From Rhyzopertha dominica (Eukaryota; Arthropoda; Insecta; Coleoptera; Bostrichidae), in assembly GCA_025024175.1 (NCBI GenBank), contig QCXZ01000003.1, forward strand, positions 55,508,023-55,572,022: DNA of 64,000 bases, given 5' to 3'. The notes under the pieces are model-generated. The model did not search any database and was not told the DNA's origin. It saw only the letters and a list, made by a program, of their open reading frames with translations. The position numbers were made by a program, and so were the translations under genes. Numbering within the stretch: the stretch's first letter is position 1; each line of letters starts with the position of its first letter. Shown one piece after another: positions 1 through 14,600 of this stretch.

Positions 1-2669
1 ATATTATCCACTGGTGATCTTCTTCCAGACACTGGAACAATAAATGATCAGAAAACTTCCCTAGTAGGCAGTCTATATATATTATGATTAACAACAGTGT
101 TTCTTAAGTAACAGTACAATAATTGAAAAATAATTAATTAAATAATTAAAACATAACACATAAATGAGCCACTTCATCACGGAAAAAACTGTGGTAAAAT
201 TTATCAAAAAACAAACAAACAAAGATTTGACAGTGTATTTTTCGCTCAACCACTTGGAAGATTAAAATCAGTCTAACAAGATACGACAGAAAAAATNCAA
301 TCTCGAAAGCTTTTCTAGTAAAAATAACTTGTTGCAGATTCNACTCTTTAGATTTTGACTGTTACTGGCTCATCCGTTTGCAATTTGACTGTTACATCAT
401 CTGCTTTAAAAGTAATACAGATGCTGCTTAAAAATATTGCAGTTTATTCTATACACAATTCTTTAACAACTATTTTTTCCCCAATGGCACCAAAAAAACT
501 GCTGTATTTTTTTAAGCTATGAGAGTCAAAATCGTGCTTTTTTTTTCGAGATATCTCGGTTTTCATTCAGTCTACAACAAAAATACATCAGACCAAAACG
601 ATACATCATGTTTTTTTCATATACGCAATTGCTTTTTCAAAATCTTGATTTGAATTGCACACCACCCCTGAGGATGAGTACTAGGCATGGTATTTTAATG
701 TGGTTTTCCTACTGTAATATTAATAATTTTCTCCTTGATCGTTTTCTTCTTTTATAAATTTATTGATTCATTGCTTGAAGAAATTAAAGTCAATCAGAAC
801 TTTGAGTTTCTGGTTCACTGACAGCATTTTTTTTCTGACGTGTCTTCAATAGGGTCAGCATTAAAGCAAGATTGTCTATGGCAGTTGCAAAAACAGAGCA
901 ATTAATTAATTAAGTCCCAACCTCCGACAGCCAGAAGGTGGTCCACAACTTTTCATACAATTACAGAAAATTATCTTCAAAAAGCAATCAGGCGCTGGAA
1001 GTTGGAATGTTATTTTTGGCCACCAATATGGCCAGTATCTTTCCCAACCCAAACTGTAGCATTTTTACATGATTTCTCAAGTGCTGTTTCGACTATCAAA
1101 ATATCAAGATATTGAGCCATATTATTATTTGCCTTAAACTTTTCTGTCAACATCGAAATCAATCTGCTTTCATTTAATTATTTGAATTTTATGGTTGCAA
1201 CCATCTGCTCAACAAAATAAATGTCAACAGATGAAGCTTTTGAGGACTGGCAAACTTGCTCCATAGCCTTTCACACTGTTGCTAATATTTTTAGAACCAT
1301 CAGAAACAATAATGGAGTTCTAGTCATAATAACTTTGGACAATTTTAACATATGCTTGGCAAATAGCACCATAGTTTTCATTTTGATGCCATACAACTTG
1401 GTGAAAGTGGAATACTCCATTTTGCAAATCTGGTTCAGATTGAGATGATTGCAAATTGTCACAGAAAGCTGACTTGTCTATCTCGCACATACCAGCTTCG
1501 TCAAAGAAAGACACCGGATAATGCCAGTAGATATGAAGGAGCAGATGTTTGGTCCGGGCCCATCCAGAGAATCATATATTCTTTGTAGCAATTTTGACGC
1601 TCTCTTAGCAAGCAGAAATGTAGTTAATATTTTTTTTATGTTTTAACCCTCTGTGTAGTATAAACTTCTACAGGTATGATTTTACTTTTTTTTCAAAAAA
1701 AAAATACGTACAAAGGACTCTCCACCATTTTGTAGTAGAGCCCACGAAAACTGAGATACCTCAAAAAACTGGTTTATTAGAGAACAATTTTAACCCTTTA
1801 CAGTATTATCATTTTTATCCTTACACTACCACTTCGAGAACTTCTGCAACTTTATTCAGGACACCAGAAGCTATAAAAAAACATAATTTGCTTTTGTATA
1901 AATTGGTCTAAAGATTCTGCCTATTTTTTAGAAAAATTTTTTAGTAAATCCAGTGGATTAATAGTCACCCCCTTGTGTTGTGCAGTGCCATTTTATAGGA
2001 TTAAGAGAAAAATCAATATTCTTTTACTGGGGCCAGGCTACAAAACGTAATATGGTTAGCATGTGTGCGAAATAAGCCTTTAATACTTCTAACACTAGAT
2101 ACACACCTACATGAAAAATTAGACTGATTGCAATAATTTCAACCGTTGGATTGTGATATAATTATTTTGTCTTAAATTTGTTTATTTCCAACAGTATTAT
2201 CGAAAAGGTAAGTTATTTAGTTTTGAGAGCATGAAAATTTCTTTATTATAATTTTTTAATATGAAAGCACTTAGGATTACATAGATTTACAAGTTTTTTC
2301 AATATATTGAAAACTATTCGTTATAGTGATAAAATTTCTATATACTGAAATAAAATTCAATAGTTTTGATAAATTTTAAGGGGAGTTAAATTTGATTGGG
2401 CTACCAAAAGAAAGTTGTGGCCATTTTCCAAAAGAAGCACATTATTAAAAAGTAATTAAACCAATTTTGAGATGGACCAATTCATTACATTTATTTTTTC
2501 ATTACCAACCCCCAACAAAATGTTATATTGATGGAGACTTCATAAATGAATAAGTATAGTAACCACCAGTTTAGGGTACTGACTTTACAAAAACTATTAG
2601 TACTACCCCAAGTAAAACAAAATTAACAGACATTAGTGCATTACTCAAAAATGTTTAGTTTATTATTAC
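1..2669 (-). other. Intron or flank beyond dynein exon 25
   Basis: The last visible dynein exon ends at 2670 with a clean donor, and no later dynein motor exon (AAA2 to AAA6, stalk) is recognisable here, so this is probably the start of a long intron. It is AT-rich with homopolymer runs and two ambiguous bases near 297 and 342. The only coding-like signal is the decayed ORF at about 930-1560. Confidence 0.5.
930..1560 (-). pseudogene. Decayed transposon-associated ORF
   Basis: On the minus strand two overlapping frames (1320-1514 and 1271-1462) and their continuation to about 930 read as one broken protein. Pieces such as FFDEAGMCEIDKSAF and, further on, YLDILIVETALEKS followed by a VWVGKDTG-like stretch recall a repeat-associated protein family common in arthropod genomes, in which a LIVETALEKS-type motif precedes a GEDTD-type motif. 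Several stops and frame changes interrupt it, so it is not functional. The family name and the transposon class are not known to me; the resemblance is from memory. Confidence 0.35.
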
Positions 2670-5600
2670 CTGAACAGCAGTCCTCATCATTATTCCCATC
2701 AATCCATCTCGCCACTCTAAAGTAAAAGGGTTAACTTCCCCATACAGTTCTCCTGCTGTTACAGCCTTGGGGTTCATTACGTAAGTACGAACGGGTTGGT
2801 AGTAGGGACTTTCAAAACCATCGTTGTACATTTTTGTTAATGCCATATTCAGTGTCTAAAGGACATAGAATGAAAGTAACATATCAAGGTACTGTCTTTT
2901 TCAATACATACATTCAAAATTGCAGTTTTTCCACCTCCTGTGGGTCCAACAAGCATCACACCCCACCTTACAATCATTGTTTCATAGAGTTGTATGACTT
3001 TCTTGATCATGCATGCTTCGGGCTGTAAATTTTGCTGAACCATGACGTCTTCTATAGCAACTTGCAGAGCTCCATAATCTTGAACAGGTAGTTCAATTCC
3101 AGGAAACAGATCACTTAAAATGCCCTGAAATTTACAATTTTTAAATGCTTATTCTTTACGATTCCGTAGTTGTTTATTTCATTTGACACATACTTGGAAA
3201 AGTAAAGCGTCATCAGCCAAAAACTTGGGTAGATTACTGTCTCGTAAGGCACAAATGAGCACAACATCTTCATTCCTGTCGGGACTGGCTCTCTTTAAAG
3301 AACCTGCCATCACCAAAACACTTTTCACAGCACGCATTCCAAAATCATAATGATCTTGCTGTGATAACTGTTCACTGCATAACTTGTACATTTGAACCAT
3401 TTTGTGAGATAAAATCTTTGAAGACTGGAAACCTTCTGAGTAAAGAATGACTTCAGCAATTAGAGCTGAAAAAAAAAACAATGTTTTAAGCAAGACCGCA
3501 AATTATTATTGGCATCACTGGCTAAGAATTAATAAGTACGTAAAATTATTTTAAAAAATCACTTCTTGGTTATAAACTATTTTAACAATTAAATCATGTT
3601 TTGTGTGTTATATTTAGGCCGAGAGCTCATGACAAAAAACTGCAAGAATTTTTTTGAATTATGTGAACAGAAATAGTTCTAGTTGAAATTTCAAATTGTT
3701 TACATCGTTATTACGTTTTAATTTACTTTTCACGTCACCTTTATAAATATTGCTCTTCATAAAAAAAGTATATAGGTGACCAAGATTTTTTAGAATAATT
3801 CTAAATACTTATGCATAATCAATTGACTTTAAGCAAGAGAACTACTTTTCATACCATAATCTGGTACCATCATAGAGATTGGCCTAAACAAAGCCTTCAA
3901 ATTATCAGGTAATTCAGTTCTGCCGGCATAACCAGGATTCATTGTAATAAACGCCGCACATTTCTGTACAAGCTTAATCTCTCTTCCTTCGAACATAAAT
4001 CTGGAAATAATGCACGATTTACTTTTGCTCCCAGCCCACATCGTTCCAAGTTACCTCGATAGCTTTGCGGCTTTTGCGTTTCTTATCGTGATTAGCTGTT
4101 GTGCTATGACAGAGAGGACTTCAATGTCAATTCGGTTGAATTCATCAAAGCAACACCAAGCTCCCGATTGGGCTAGTCCTGAGAAGAATCTGCCCATCAT
4201 CTTGTAATCTAAGCCTTCCGAACAGTTGAACACTACACACTGTATAGCTAACGCCTTGGAAAGGTCTTTTGTGGTTTCCGTTTTTCCTGTACCAGCTGGA
4301 CCTGCTGGTGCTCCTCCTGCACATTAAAATATTAAGATTAGAACATAGAACATAAGAAATGAGTGCAAATTAAATACCTAGATCAAGTTGTAATGCTCCC
4401 ATTAAACAAAGATAACATCGATCAGTCAAAGGAGTAATCACCAGGACGCCCGAAGCTCCAAGGTATTCATAGCCATAAATGTAGGAAGCACTGGACATTT
4501 TTGTGACACAGTTATCGATGTTTTCTTGCCAGTAGTAACGCAACATTTTCAACCAATCAAAACTGTCACTGTAATTTATATGTTTGATAAAATAAATCAA
4601 TGTATTCCATGACTAAATTATTACCTGAAATGTATTTGATTTTTAACCATATTTGATATGGTGTCTCTGGCATGCACATCAATGGTAATTAGGGCTATAA
4701 GTATCTTTCTCGCTACTGAACTAAGGTCTGTTCGCACCAATGCTGCCAGATTGTTAAGGTCCTTTTAGAGAAAAAAACTTTAATAATAACTAACGTGTAG
4801 TTATTAAAAAATTAAAAGCCTTAAAAGTTAGAGTTGAATGAAGTAGGAGAAAAACGTTAAAAAACAAATTTAAACTGAAATTACAGAACTGGTATATTGA
4901 AGCAAGTAACAACTAAGCAGTATTTTCACAAGCCTATTGCATTTCTTTTAATAGAACAGTTTAATTAAATAATAATAATAGCCTTTTATTATTTCCCTTC
5001 CCCGTTGCTTATACAGAATATCTATAAACTAGAACAGGATTGGCCAACCTAAATGAATTCAAGGACCGCAATGACGAAGCGTAATGTATGAATGGGCCGC
5101 ATTTCAAGTTAAGTAAGGTTTAGGTAGGTGTTTAGGTTGAGACAAATCTGAAGAAACCAAATTGTTATGAAACAAACAAGTTTTTATTCTTTTATTTAAT
5201 GAAAACAGAAAAATTCTTACAAAAAATGCATCAAGATGGCAAAATCAATAATTTTTAAATTAAAATTACATCAAATCGCCCGGCGGGACGCATAACTATA
5301 CATGGCGGGCCGCGTGTTGGAAAGGCCTAAACTAGAACATATTTTACAGTAGATGCACAAAAATGTAAAATAATATTAAAAAACTAAAAAATAATGCAGT
5401 ATTGGAAAAAAAAACTATTACAAAAAAAATTAATTGCAACTAGAAAAACAAAAAGAAATCTTGAAGTTCAGATGTAAAGCAAAAAATATAATGAACAACA
5501 GAATAGATGAGCAAGTTATTACAAAGCAATACACATAACTGCAAAAATAGAAAGAATTATAAAGGAAAGTATGAAATAATTTTGGTCTTTGCTGATTTAG

Positions 5601-8600
5601 AGTAAAATTTATGAAAGAAAATATCCATATCTAAAAAGAGGTGAATTAAATTAATGAAATTTATTTGGGGGAGAGAATAATAAAATATATAAGTGCTTCT
5701 GCTGTTCACTCTATATACTATAATGTTAAAGTGGTGCAAAAGATATGAGACTGTGCGCTCACTGTACAAAATTTTTTGAAGATACCTTTTGTCACAATGG
5801 CTAACACAGGGTACATATGAAATATAAATATAGTGCAAACCTTCTTAAAATGTCCTGCAGCATAGTTATGTACACTTGATGACACGAACCCCAAACACCA
5901 ACCTTTTTGTTGGAAATAATAGAAAGAAGACGTGCCATTTTTACTGTTATCCATCATCATCATCCAGAGAACAAAAATGAGGCAAAATTAATGGTACTGG
6001 ATCAATTACTTATACAAGCTTTTGTTTTGGATACTCTTGTATTGAAAGAAAAAACTGTCTTAATCTAAATTCATTTAAAAGAACTTTTGTATGGTAAACA
6101 CCAAACCGAATCAAAAAGAGCATCAAACTACCATCTAAGCCCCTGGATGTAATATTTAAGCCGAATTCTAGATATGATGAACCATGCATTTTTTTACTGA
6201 TGTGGATGCAGCCTAACAGACAAATTATAATTGCATAATTGTGTCAATAAATCGACTAAAGAACAAAACTAATTAACATTAAGAGAGTATCAAAGTATTT
6301 TTGAACAAAAAAGAATTTGTATTTAATTACTCACTGTAATGCCTTTTTGTTCAAAAGCTATCAACTCCTGTTGTTTTTGGCCATGACCATCCAAAATTCC
6401 ATGCACCCCTCGGGCCCACATTATTTGTGAAACAGAAAGAATGATCTGGTTGGGATGACAAACCACCCATTCCACCCTGCTGCGACCCAAGTAATCCATA
6501 ATAGAAATTTTCATGAGCTTCCGCAAAGATATAAACATAGATTCCTCCACTTTCCCCAGCCAGTCCTCTACGTTGCCCCTAGCCTTGAGACCTTTTCCCA
6601 AAGCCACTCTTTCACCTTCTGGGCTTATCATTGCTATGATGTCTGTTGTGAGTATCGGCTGTTCAGGAGCAGCTTGAGGCTTTCCTTCCTCATCGGGTTC
6701 CCTTTCTTTGACCCCAAATTCTAATTTGGCAATGGCATCAAAGCATTTGCGAAGATGCGGCTGCACAGCATGTGGATTTCGAGTCTACAAGTTGTAATAT
6801 AAATTTTTAATAGCAGAATATACCCGAACATTACAATAAATATATTGATGAGGAATAATGATTACTCATAACAGACATTTTAAATTTTCTCTTGGAGCTC
6901 GAAAACATTCTTTGTTACTTTGCTGTATGTTCCACAACGACTTATATATTGCACTTAATAGACGTTTTGAGATTTATGGTGAAAACATCTGTATTAAATT
7001 CAAATTGTCGGAAATGGCTAAATTGCACATTCATGACTTTGGCGATAGTACATTGGGACATCTTATCATTTGCTATAGGTACAATTGTTAATATTAGTTT
7101 TTTTCGAAAAACAGTGTTAAAAAATGTTATCTATATTTTGAAATGTCGCATTTTCACTGAAATATTTAGATAGCTATACGAGGTTGTGAATCTAGATCTT
7201 TTACAAGTAATCAGTCTTAAACAGGGGATCCACTTTCGTCAACACTTTAATATCGTCCTGGAGAATATATTTACAGTACAGTGTACTAAATAAACTGTAT
7301 CAGATTCTTGCGTATACAGATGACATCGCAATACTTTCAAGAACAGTAGACGGATTGAAACAAATTATACAGCAAGTGTGTCCAAAAGTGGCCAAACTGA
7401 GCCGCAAGTTCTCGTCAGTCGAGTTGTACGACATTGGTCGCTCCCCTTGCACGAACATATTGTTCTATAATGTGTGTTAAGAACAGAAAAAGCTATTGTA
7501 TAAAAAAAAAGATAAACACTGTTTTTTGGGCAATAATTTCTATGACTTACTATATTATTTATCACATAAAAAATGGCCCTTATCAATCCACCTCCTTTAA
7601 TAAGAATGACACTCATGGAAACCAAAAATAAAGTATGTGCAGGTGGTTCTCTATCAAACAGTTTCAAGGTGAGGGGGGGTTAAGGCAGAGTGATCCTCTG
7701 TTAGCTGTATTATTTAATTTGATTGTAGAGAAAGTAATAAGAGATAGTAGTATAAACAGAAATGACACGACAAACACTAATAGCCACCAATGTTTAGCAT
7801 ATGCCGACGACATTACTTTGCTTGAAAGATCAAAGAAAGATTACAATTAGTGTTTCAAAAGCTAATAAAGGGGGCAAAGTGGGCAGGCTTGAGTATTAAT
7901 GTTGAAAAAACTAAATATATAAAGATAAGAGAAGCATAAGACAGTGGGACGCCAACTATCACATAAAATGGATGGAAAAATTATGGAATCTTAAGTTTCA
8001 TACATTTGGGAGTCAGGATAACCAAGAACTGTGATGAAGGATAAAAAATAGAAGCAAGGTTAGTAAAAGGGGATAAATGCAGGGCAGGTCTAAGAAAAAT
8101 CCTAGCATCGAAATAAGGTATCAACAAAAATGAACTTAAAACTATATAAGACAGTAATTAGGCTAATGGTTTCTTATACAAGCAAGACATAGCTTTTGAA
8201 TACAAGAGAAGAAAGACAGTTTCTGATATGGGAAAGGAACTTTCTGATGGCAATATTTGGAGGAAAAAAACAATTAGGCTCTGGGAATGAAGAATGAAGA
8301 AAAAAATGAGGAAATGAGTACGTATGGTGACACTGCAATAATAAAATCGTGGTGTTGAGATGGCTAGGACATGTAGGGAGAGAGGAAAATTCAAGAATAA
8401 CAAAATGCATGATAGCATCCAGAATAGAAAAGGACCAGACTTGAGGAGGAGTGGTTTGAGAGTGTCTGCAAAAAAATGGAAAGAATAGGCTCAGGGCCAA
8501 AACGGCCTGTAAATAACCAAGATATTTGTTATACTAGACAATGGCCTATAATTTGGCATGCAGTAGTGCTGCATATTTAAAGCAGAGGTAACATAGTGGA

Positions 8601-11600
8601 GGGCTTTTTTCTTTAAAAAAAATTATGAACAATTGCAAATGGCAAATTAGTATTTTTTTGAAAGTGTAATAAAAGGAGAACAAACAAAGGTAGGTACTCT
8701 TGTTGCATGTTTCTAGGATGTGGCATTTTCGAGAAATTATGTTTTCAAACATGTTTTCTATTTTAGGAATTACGTTTTACTAGATAATGGTAATTTATCA
8801 GCCATCTTCAGCCAGTTCAGTTTTTTAAAAATAGGAAAACAAATTTTCTGCTAATTCCGCTGTAACGTGTTTGGAAACAATTTCTCAATTTTCTTGAAAA
8901 CGATTTGTCCTAGCGACATGCAATAAGGATTTACCTTTTTGTTCACCTTTTATTGCTCTTTATAAAAATAGTGATTTACTTTTTGAAATTACACAAACAA
9001 ATTTTTTTAATAGAAAAGTCCCACTAGCCCTCGTACAACACTGCCCCGGCATTAAATATGAAGCACTACTGTATGGCAAATTATTGAACATTATTTATGA
9101 TAACAGCCTTCCAAAAAATGTAGTTTGAAAAAAAAACATTCCACCAAAAATAGAAAAATTTTTTTTTGAACTTTCATCATTGTGTATACCAAAAATAAAG
9201 CCTTTCCAGACACATATTCGATAAACTTTTTGTCATAATTTTATTTATGACACAATTTTGAAACGTCTTGTGTATGCTGAATTTGTACTTAGGTACTATT
9301 ACTTTATACTAAAAAAGTACCTGTGCTAATATGTCCAGCAGTTCGTCATTTGACAAAAAGTAGAAACGTGGAAATGCAACCCGTTTCGTTTCCAAGTAGG
9401 ACTCTAGACATTTCATAATTTGCTCCAACAATGCATTGTTTTTAATTAATGTATCGAGTAAACCAGGAACAGTGGCTGCTTCCATTGCTAACGGTACCTA
9501 CATATCAGTTGTGAGGTCACTTCAATACTTTTCATTTTGTGCCTTATATTTACCCTTGCCGTACGTCGCATTATTTCCTTCCATGACTTGTCGACAATCA
9601 AAAACATCTTCGACTCATTTGGAAGCTGACGTTGTATATCAGGAGCTGAAAATATGACTTCGAGGTAAACCCAGCTTTGTTGGCAGTTCATCCATTCATC
9701 CTATGGAAAATACTTATTATTAACTATGTTCAAAAACTTCATAAGTTCAAAAACCACCACCAACTTTACTATTTTTGCTTACCAAGGTTCTTGAGAATAA
9801 TTCAAGTTGTCTTTGCCAGTCATCTACTCTTGGTTTAATTGGCCCAACGTGTCTTGAGCTGGCAATAGTGTTTATGTTTATATTGCTCTCATCTAACACG
9901 GTTTGGACTTCTTCCAGGGAACCAAGAATGAAAACATCCTTTGCATCCCGATGATTTATAACCATGAACTCAAGGGTCTTCCAAGATTCTTCCACCTTCT
10001 TGAGAAGTTGTTCTAATGCAGCCTCACTGCTGGCCTGGCCCGACACTTCCATTAATTCATTTGCATAGCCGAAAACATTGAGATTTTCAAGCATCTCTAA
10101 TGTGACCATTTCTTCAGCTTTGAATTTGTGATTTAAGACATTTTCAATCTTGAGCCAATGTCTTTGCCGCAGTGAAGGATTTCTTAAATATGCTATAATC
10201 GGAAGCTGCAATAAAAAATTACTGTTTAATGCTAAACATCATTTTGGGCAACGAAGGAAATTGAAAATATAATGCGGAATGGAAAAATCATCAAAGGTTG
10301 CAATTTTAAACTCTTCCTAACATTTATCCAAATTTATGAAAAAGATAAACACTATTCCTTGAAAAAAGTGTAACTTCAGTGGATGAATGTTGCTGTGTAT
10401 GGAAAAATACTCATGAAAGCAAAAGTTTTTACCTTTTCTTTCATTATTTCAACATCCTCCTTTAATTTTGGCACAACCAAATTTTTCGGCAAACCCTTCT
10501 CTAATTGGTTTATGTTCTTAATGTTCTTGGCAGTAAACATATTGATATCTTCCACGTTTAATGTATGGAAATCCAAGTGGTACCACTCATCAACTGTTTT
10601 GGCCCAGGTATCGACACTTTCCCACAGTAACATTCGAAGTTTAACATCATTCATCACTTCATCTAACATATCAAAGCGTGTCACTTCCATCTGTAAATAT
10701 TCCAATTTACAAATATGGTACGGTTGAGCTTAAATTGATCAAATACCCTGAATTGCTTCTGAAAATTCTTAAACTGGGTAGCCCTTTCTAAGCACAACTT
10801 TAGCCGGTCGTGCAGTTGTTGCAGAAAAGCAGTTACTTCTTCAATATTTGATTCGATGTCATACAGCCAAGGACGCTATGAAAAGAAAATTTGCACACAT
10901 AATCAATGCTTATAATAGTGTCAAAATAAAATCTGCTAAAAATGTCTTAAAAAAATAATACTCGATACTCCGTCTTGCACTTTACATTTGTGTTTTCGAT
11001 ACGTAAATTGAATTCCACTGTTCTACAGTCTTTTAAGAAATACAAAAATAAAAACTGATTGATTGAAGCGAGTCTACACCAGCTAGTTAAAAATGAAACA
11101 GCTATGATTTGCACATTATGATCTTTTGTAAATCTTACCAGACATTCATCCTTAATCACTCCTACTTCACAAATAAGATCACTGATATCCTTGTTCATCT
11201 TATCAACCAACTTCTTAACGAACTTGGGATAATCTTCAATCTTTCTGTCTACCATGTTCCTTAAACTGCTCATAGTGACGCTCAGTCCAAGATAATTGGA
11301 CATATCATCGTAAGAAACAGGAATATGGAACTCCTCCATTATGTCATACAATTCTTTGCAATAATCCAGCTCGGCTTCCATTGCATCAGCTTTAGCTTGA
11401 GACGCATCTATATATTCCAGGTACTCAACAAACTCTATTGTAGTGACTGGTTCGTGTTCCAGATATTTCTGTGCTTCATCTACATCTTCGATCAATTTTT
11501 CAACATTATTTCTTCCTATTCTGTAAAGCAATAAATTTTACAACAGAGAATGAAAAAAAATTAAGTATGAGTACTTTGGCATAACCCTTTCTATGATTTC

Positions 11601-14600
11601 TAAAAGCCTCTTTGGTTCTGGAAGTGCAGTGTTCTTGAACCTCTCTTGCTGTATATAGAATATTCCTAGTGGCTGAACAGAAACGATGCTATCTAACAGG
11701 GTTATTTCATCATGATATCTTCTGCACATTTGACGAAAATTTTCCAAAACTGGAATTAAAATCATAGTATAATAAATTTCTTTAATCTTGACATACAAAT
11801 ATATAAATCCAGGAAAGAAGGAATAGCAACAATCTAAAAAAGAAAATAAACTAAAATAGTGATTATCAAACAGCAAAAGGTAATGAATGAATTAATACTA
11901 AATGTAAAAAAATTTCTTCCCTTATCTCAATAAATTTTGAAATTTTAAATTTTTGTTCACAAATATCCGATATGGGAGGTAAGAATTTTGAATATTTGTT
12001 GTAATAAACAATTACATGTACTAGAGTTTATTTTTCTCTTATAATACATAGGAAATTTCAAAATATAATATTAAATTATATGGTAAACAAAACCCAAAAA
12101 TTTATTTTATTTCAAAAGATGACAAGTGTTGAAGAAATGGAACAGACCATTCTTTAAAATACATACATCTTAAATATTAAAAAGCCTATTTAAAAATTTA
12201 AAAAAAAAACAAACTTATAAAAGAAAAATTATCAGGTGTTGGCTGAGTTAAAGCAGCAATATAAGCATAAACCCATCCTCATATTTACATTATATAAACG
12301 TTTCGGTATAATTCTGTCCCTGTTTATTACCTCTTTCCTCTTCTATGCTCTCTGCCTGCTTAGCATAATCTTCGGCAAAGAATTCACGTATTGGTTCAAA
12401 CCTAACTATGTAAGTCCCAATAGCTGTATAATTTATTCCAATATATTTAAAAACTTTTGAACGCTTAAGAGCAAGAAATTCATCCCCTTTTAAGTAAAAG
12501 GCTAGCGGTGGACCGTACCCACACAGCCTATCCTCAACTACTCCATTTATAATTGGACTGAAAGAGGTTTTACATTAGTCTGGTTTAGAAATAACTCTCA
12601 ATATCTTTACTTAGTGAACGGGGTATAAATCGGATCTGTTATCAATAATTTAACTGCTTTGGTTTGTTCTTCCCATAAGTCCATTATCTGATTGAAAATG
12701 TCTTCCGTTACCTTTTGCGAGGGATCTAAAAGAACTGCCTCCGGTTCTAAGACAAGGTCCACCAATATTAATGGTAACTGTGAAAAATGGTCGTTTATTG
12801 AACTGCTTACAATTTTCATGTACGTTTTTAGTTACCTGCGGGCTATCTGCCGGTCGAGGGTCTTCTAGTGTATTATCTACTTCTGTCAACTGTAATCGCC
12901 GTTCTGATGGAACAAACTCTAGGTGTTCACGAAGTGTAGCTAAAATCTCTAATGTGGAATTCAATATCAAAACATGCATCATGTTTATCATCATGTAATC
13001 AGTCAAAATGATGAAGCTAGAAAGTTAAATAGAAGCATTAGCATGAAACTTAGCTACTAGATGTGACTACTCACCAGGTGAGTCTTATACAGAATTTTTT
13101 CTTATTGGCCTGCTCAATATAAGATGTTTTTGGACCTCTGTCTCTTTTCTTCTTGTCTGTCGAAAAATTTTGATTAGACGTTAAATTTGTTTTTTAGAAG
13201 AGCATATTTTTTTGATTTACTGTCTAGTAAAACAAATTGTGTAAAAATTGCTTATTTAAAATCTACTTGTATGCTGATGACCATAAGATAATGTTTCAAG
13301 TAGTAATTAATTAATTATATATATTTATTAAATAAATTTAAATATATGCCTGGTTGCCAATATCATCGTCAATGAACACTGAACGCCACAGAAACTTTTG
13401 TTTACATTTTCATAATATGTGAGGATATCATAATGGCCAATAAACTGACATTCCCATTGCAATATTTTCCATAGGAATGGTGCTTTTGATGAGGTAGTGT
13501 CTGTGTTAAAAATATTATGTGGGATATTTGAGAATAGCCTGTGAATACAATGTAGTTCCTGAATAGACAGGGTAATTCAGGTTTTAAGGCACAAACCAAA
13601 TGGGTATTGGATCTAATCATTTTGAGCAAAAAAGTTTACATAAACATGAATCCAATCTCGAATAGCAGCGGAGCTACAGGGGTCAAGTTTAATAATTTTT
13701 TTCTATTAATTAAAATATCTCGCTCACTTTTAAAGATATCAATTTGAAATTTGGTGTGGTTAATACGTCCTAGGTCATCATTTTAAGCATTTCAATGATT
13801 TATAAAATCTACAGATTGATATGTATTTTGGGGGTAGAGGCTACTTTTTCGTAGTACACTTCTGACATCTTCCAGTTAACAAACGGGGTGGTTCGTTCAA
13901 TTTAAACATTTTTTTTTCGAGAATCAAACTGTTTTCGAGATAAATCAGCATATCCATTCTAAAATGTGTTAATTTTTGGCTTAAATTTTATTCTTGGACA
14001 AAATTAGTTAAAAATATTTTTTGTCTAATATCTTGTCTAATATTGTTTAGAAAAAGCTTACTTAACTTTAGAATGATACGGTTTTATAAATTTTCGAAAT
14101 AGTAGAATGTTTGCATGAACCATTTAACCAAGTTTATAAACTAAAAAAAATAACATGTTTTAGAATGGATATGCTATTTATCTCGAAAACAGTTCGTTTC
14201 TCGAAAAAAAATGATCAGCAAAATCCTTTTAAATTGAACAAGCCACCCAATTTGACAACCAGAAGATGTTAGAGACGTACTACGAAAAAGTTTGGGGTGG
14301 ATAAAAAAGCCTCTACCCCCAAAAAAACATATCAACCAGAAGATTTTTTAAATCTTTAAAATGCTTAAAATGATGATCTTCTAGGAAGTATTAACCATAT
14401 CAAATTTAAAATTGATATCTTAAAAAGTGAGCGAGATAATTTAATTAGAAAAAACCTGTAATTCCGCTACTGCTTGAGATCGGACTCATGTTTATATAAA
14501 CTTTTCTGCTTAAAATGATTAAATCTATCACCCATTTCAGTTTGTGCCTTAAAACCTGAATCACCCTGTATAAAAACAACTGTTTTTTGGTATCAAGGTC

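Noticed and set aside
5557..5963. Two overlapping minus-strand ORFs of 93 and 81 codons
   Set aside because: They lie inside a dynein intron, are of low complexity, match no family I know and have no splice or start context.
11750..11876. Upstream extension of the dynein exon (acceptor at about 11827 instead of 11749)
   Set aside because: Both acceptors are in frame, but the extra peptide is hydrophobic and unlike any dynein tail, while the acceptor at 11749 joins the previous exon in phase and yields family-like sequence.
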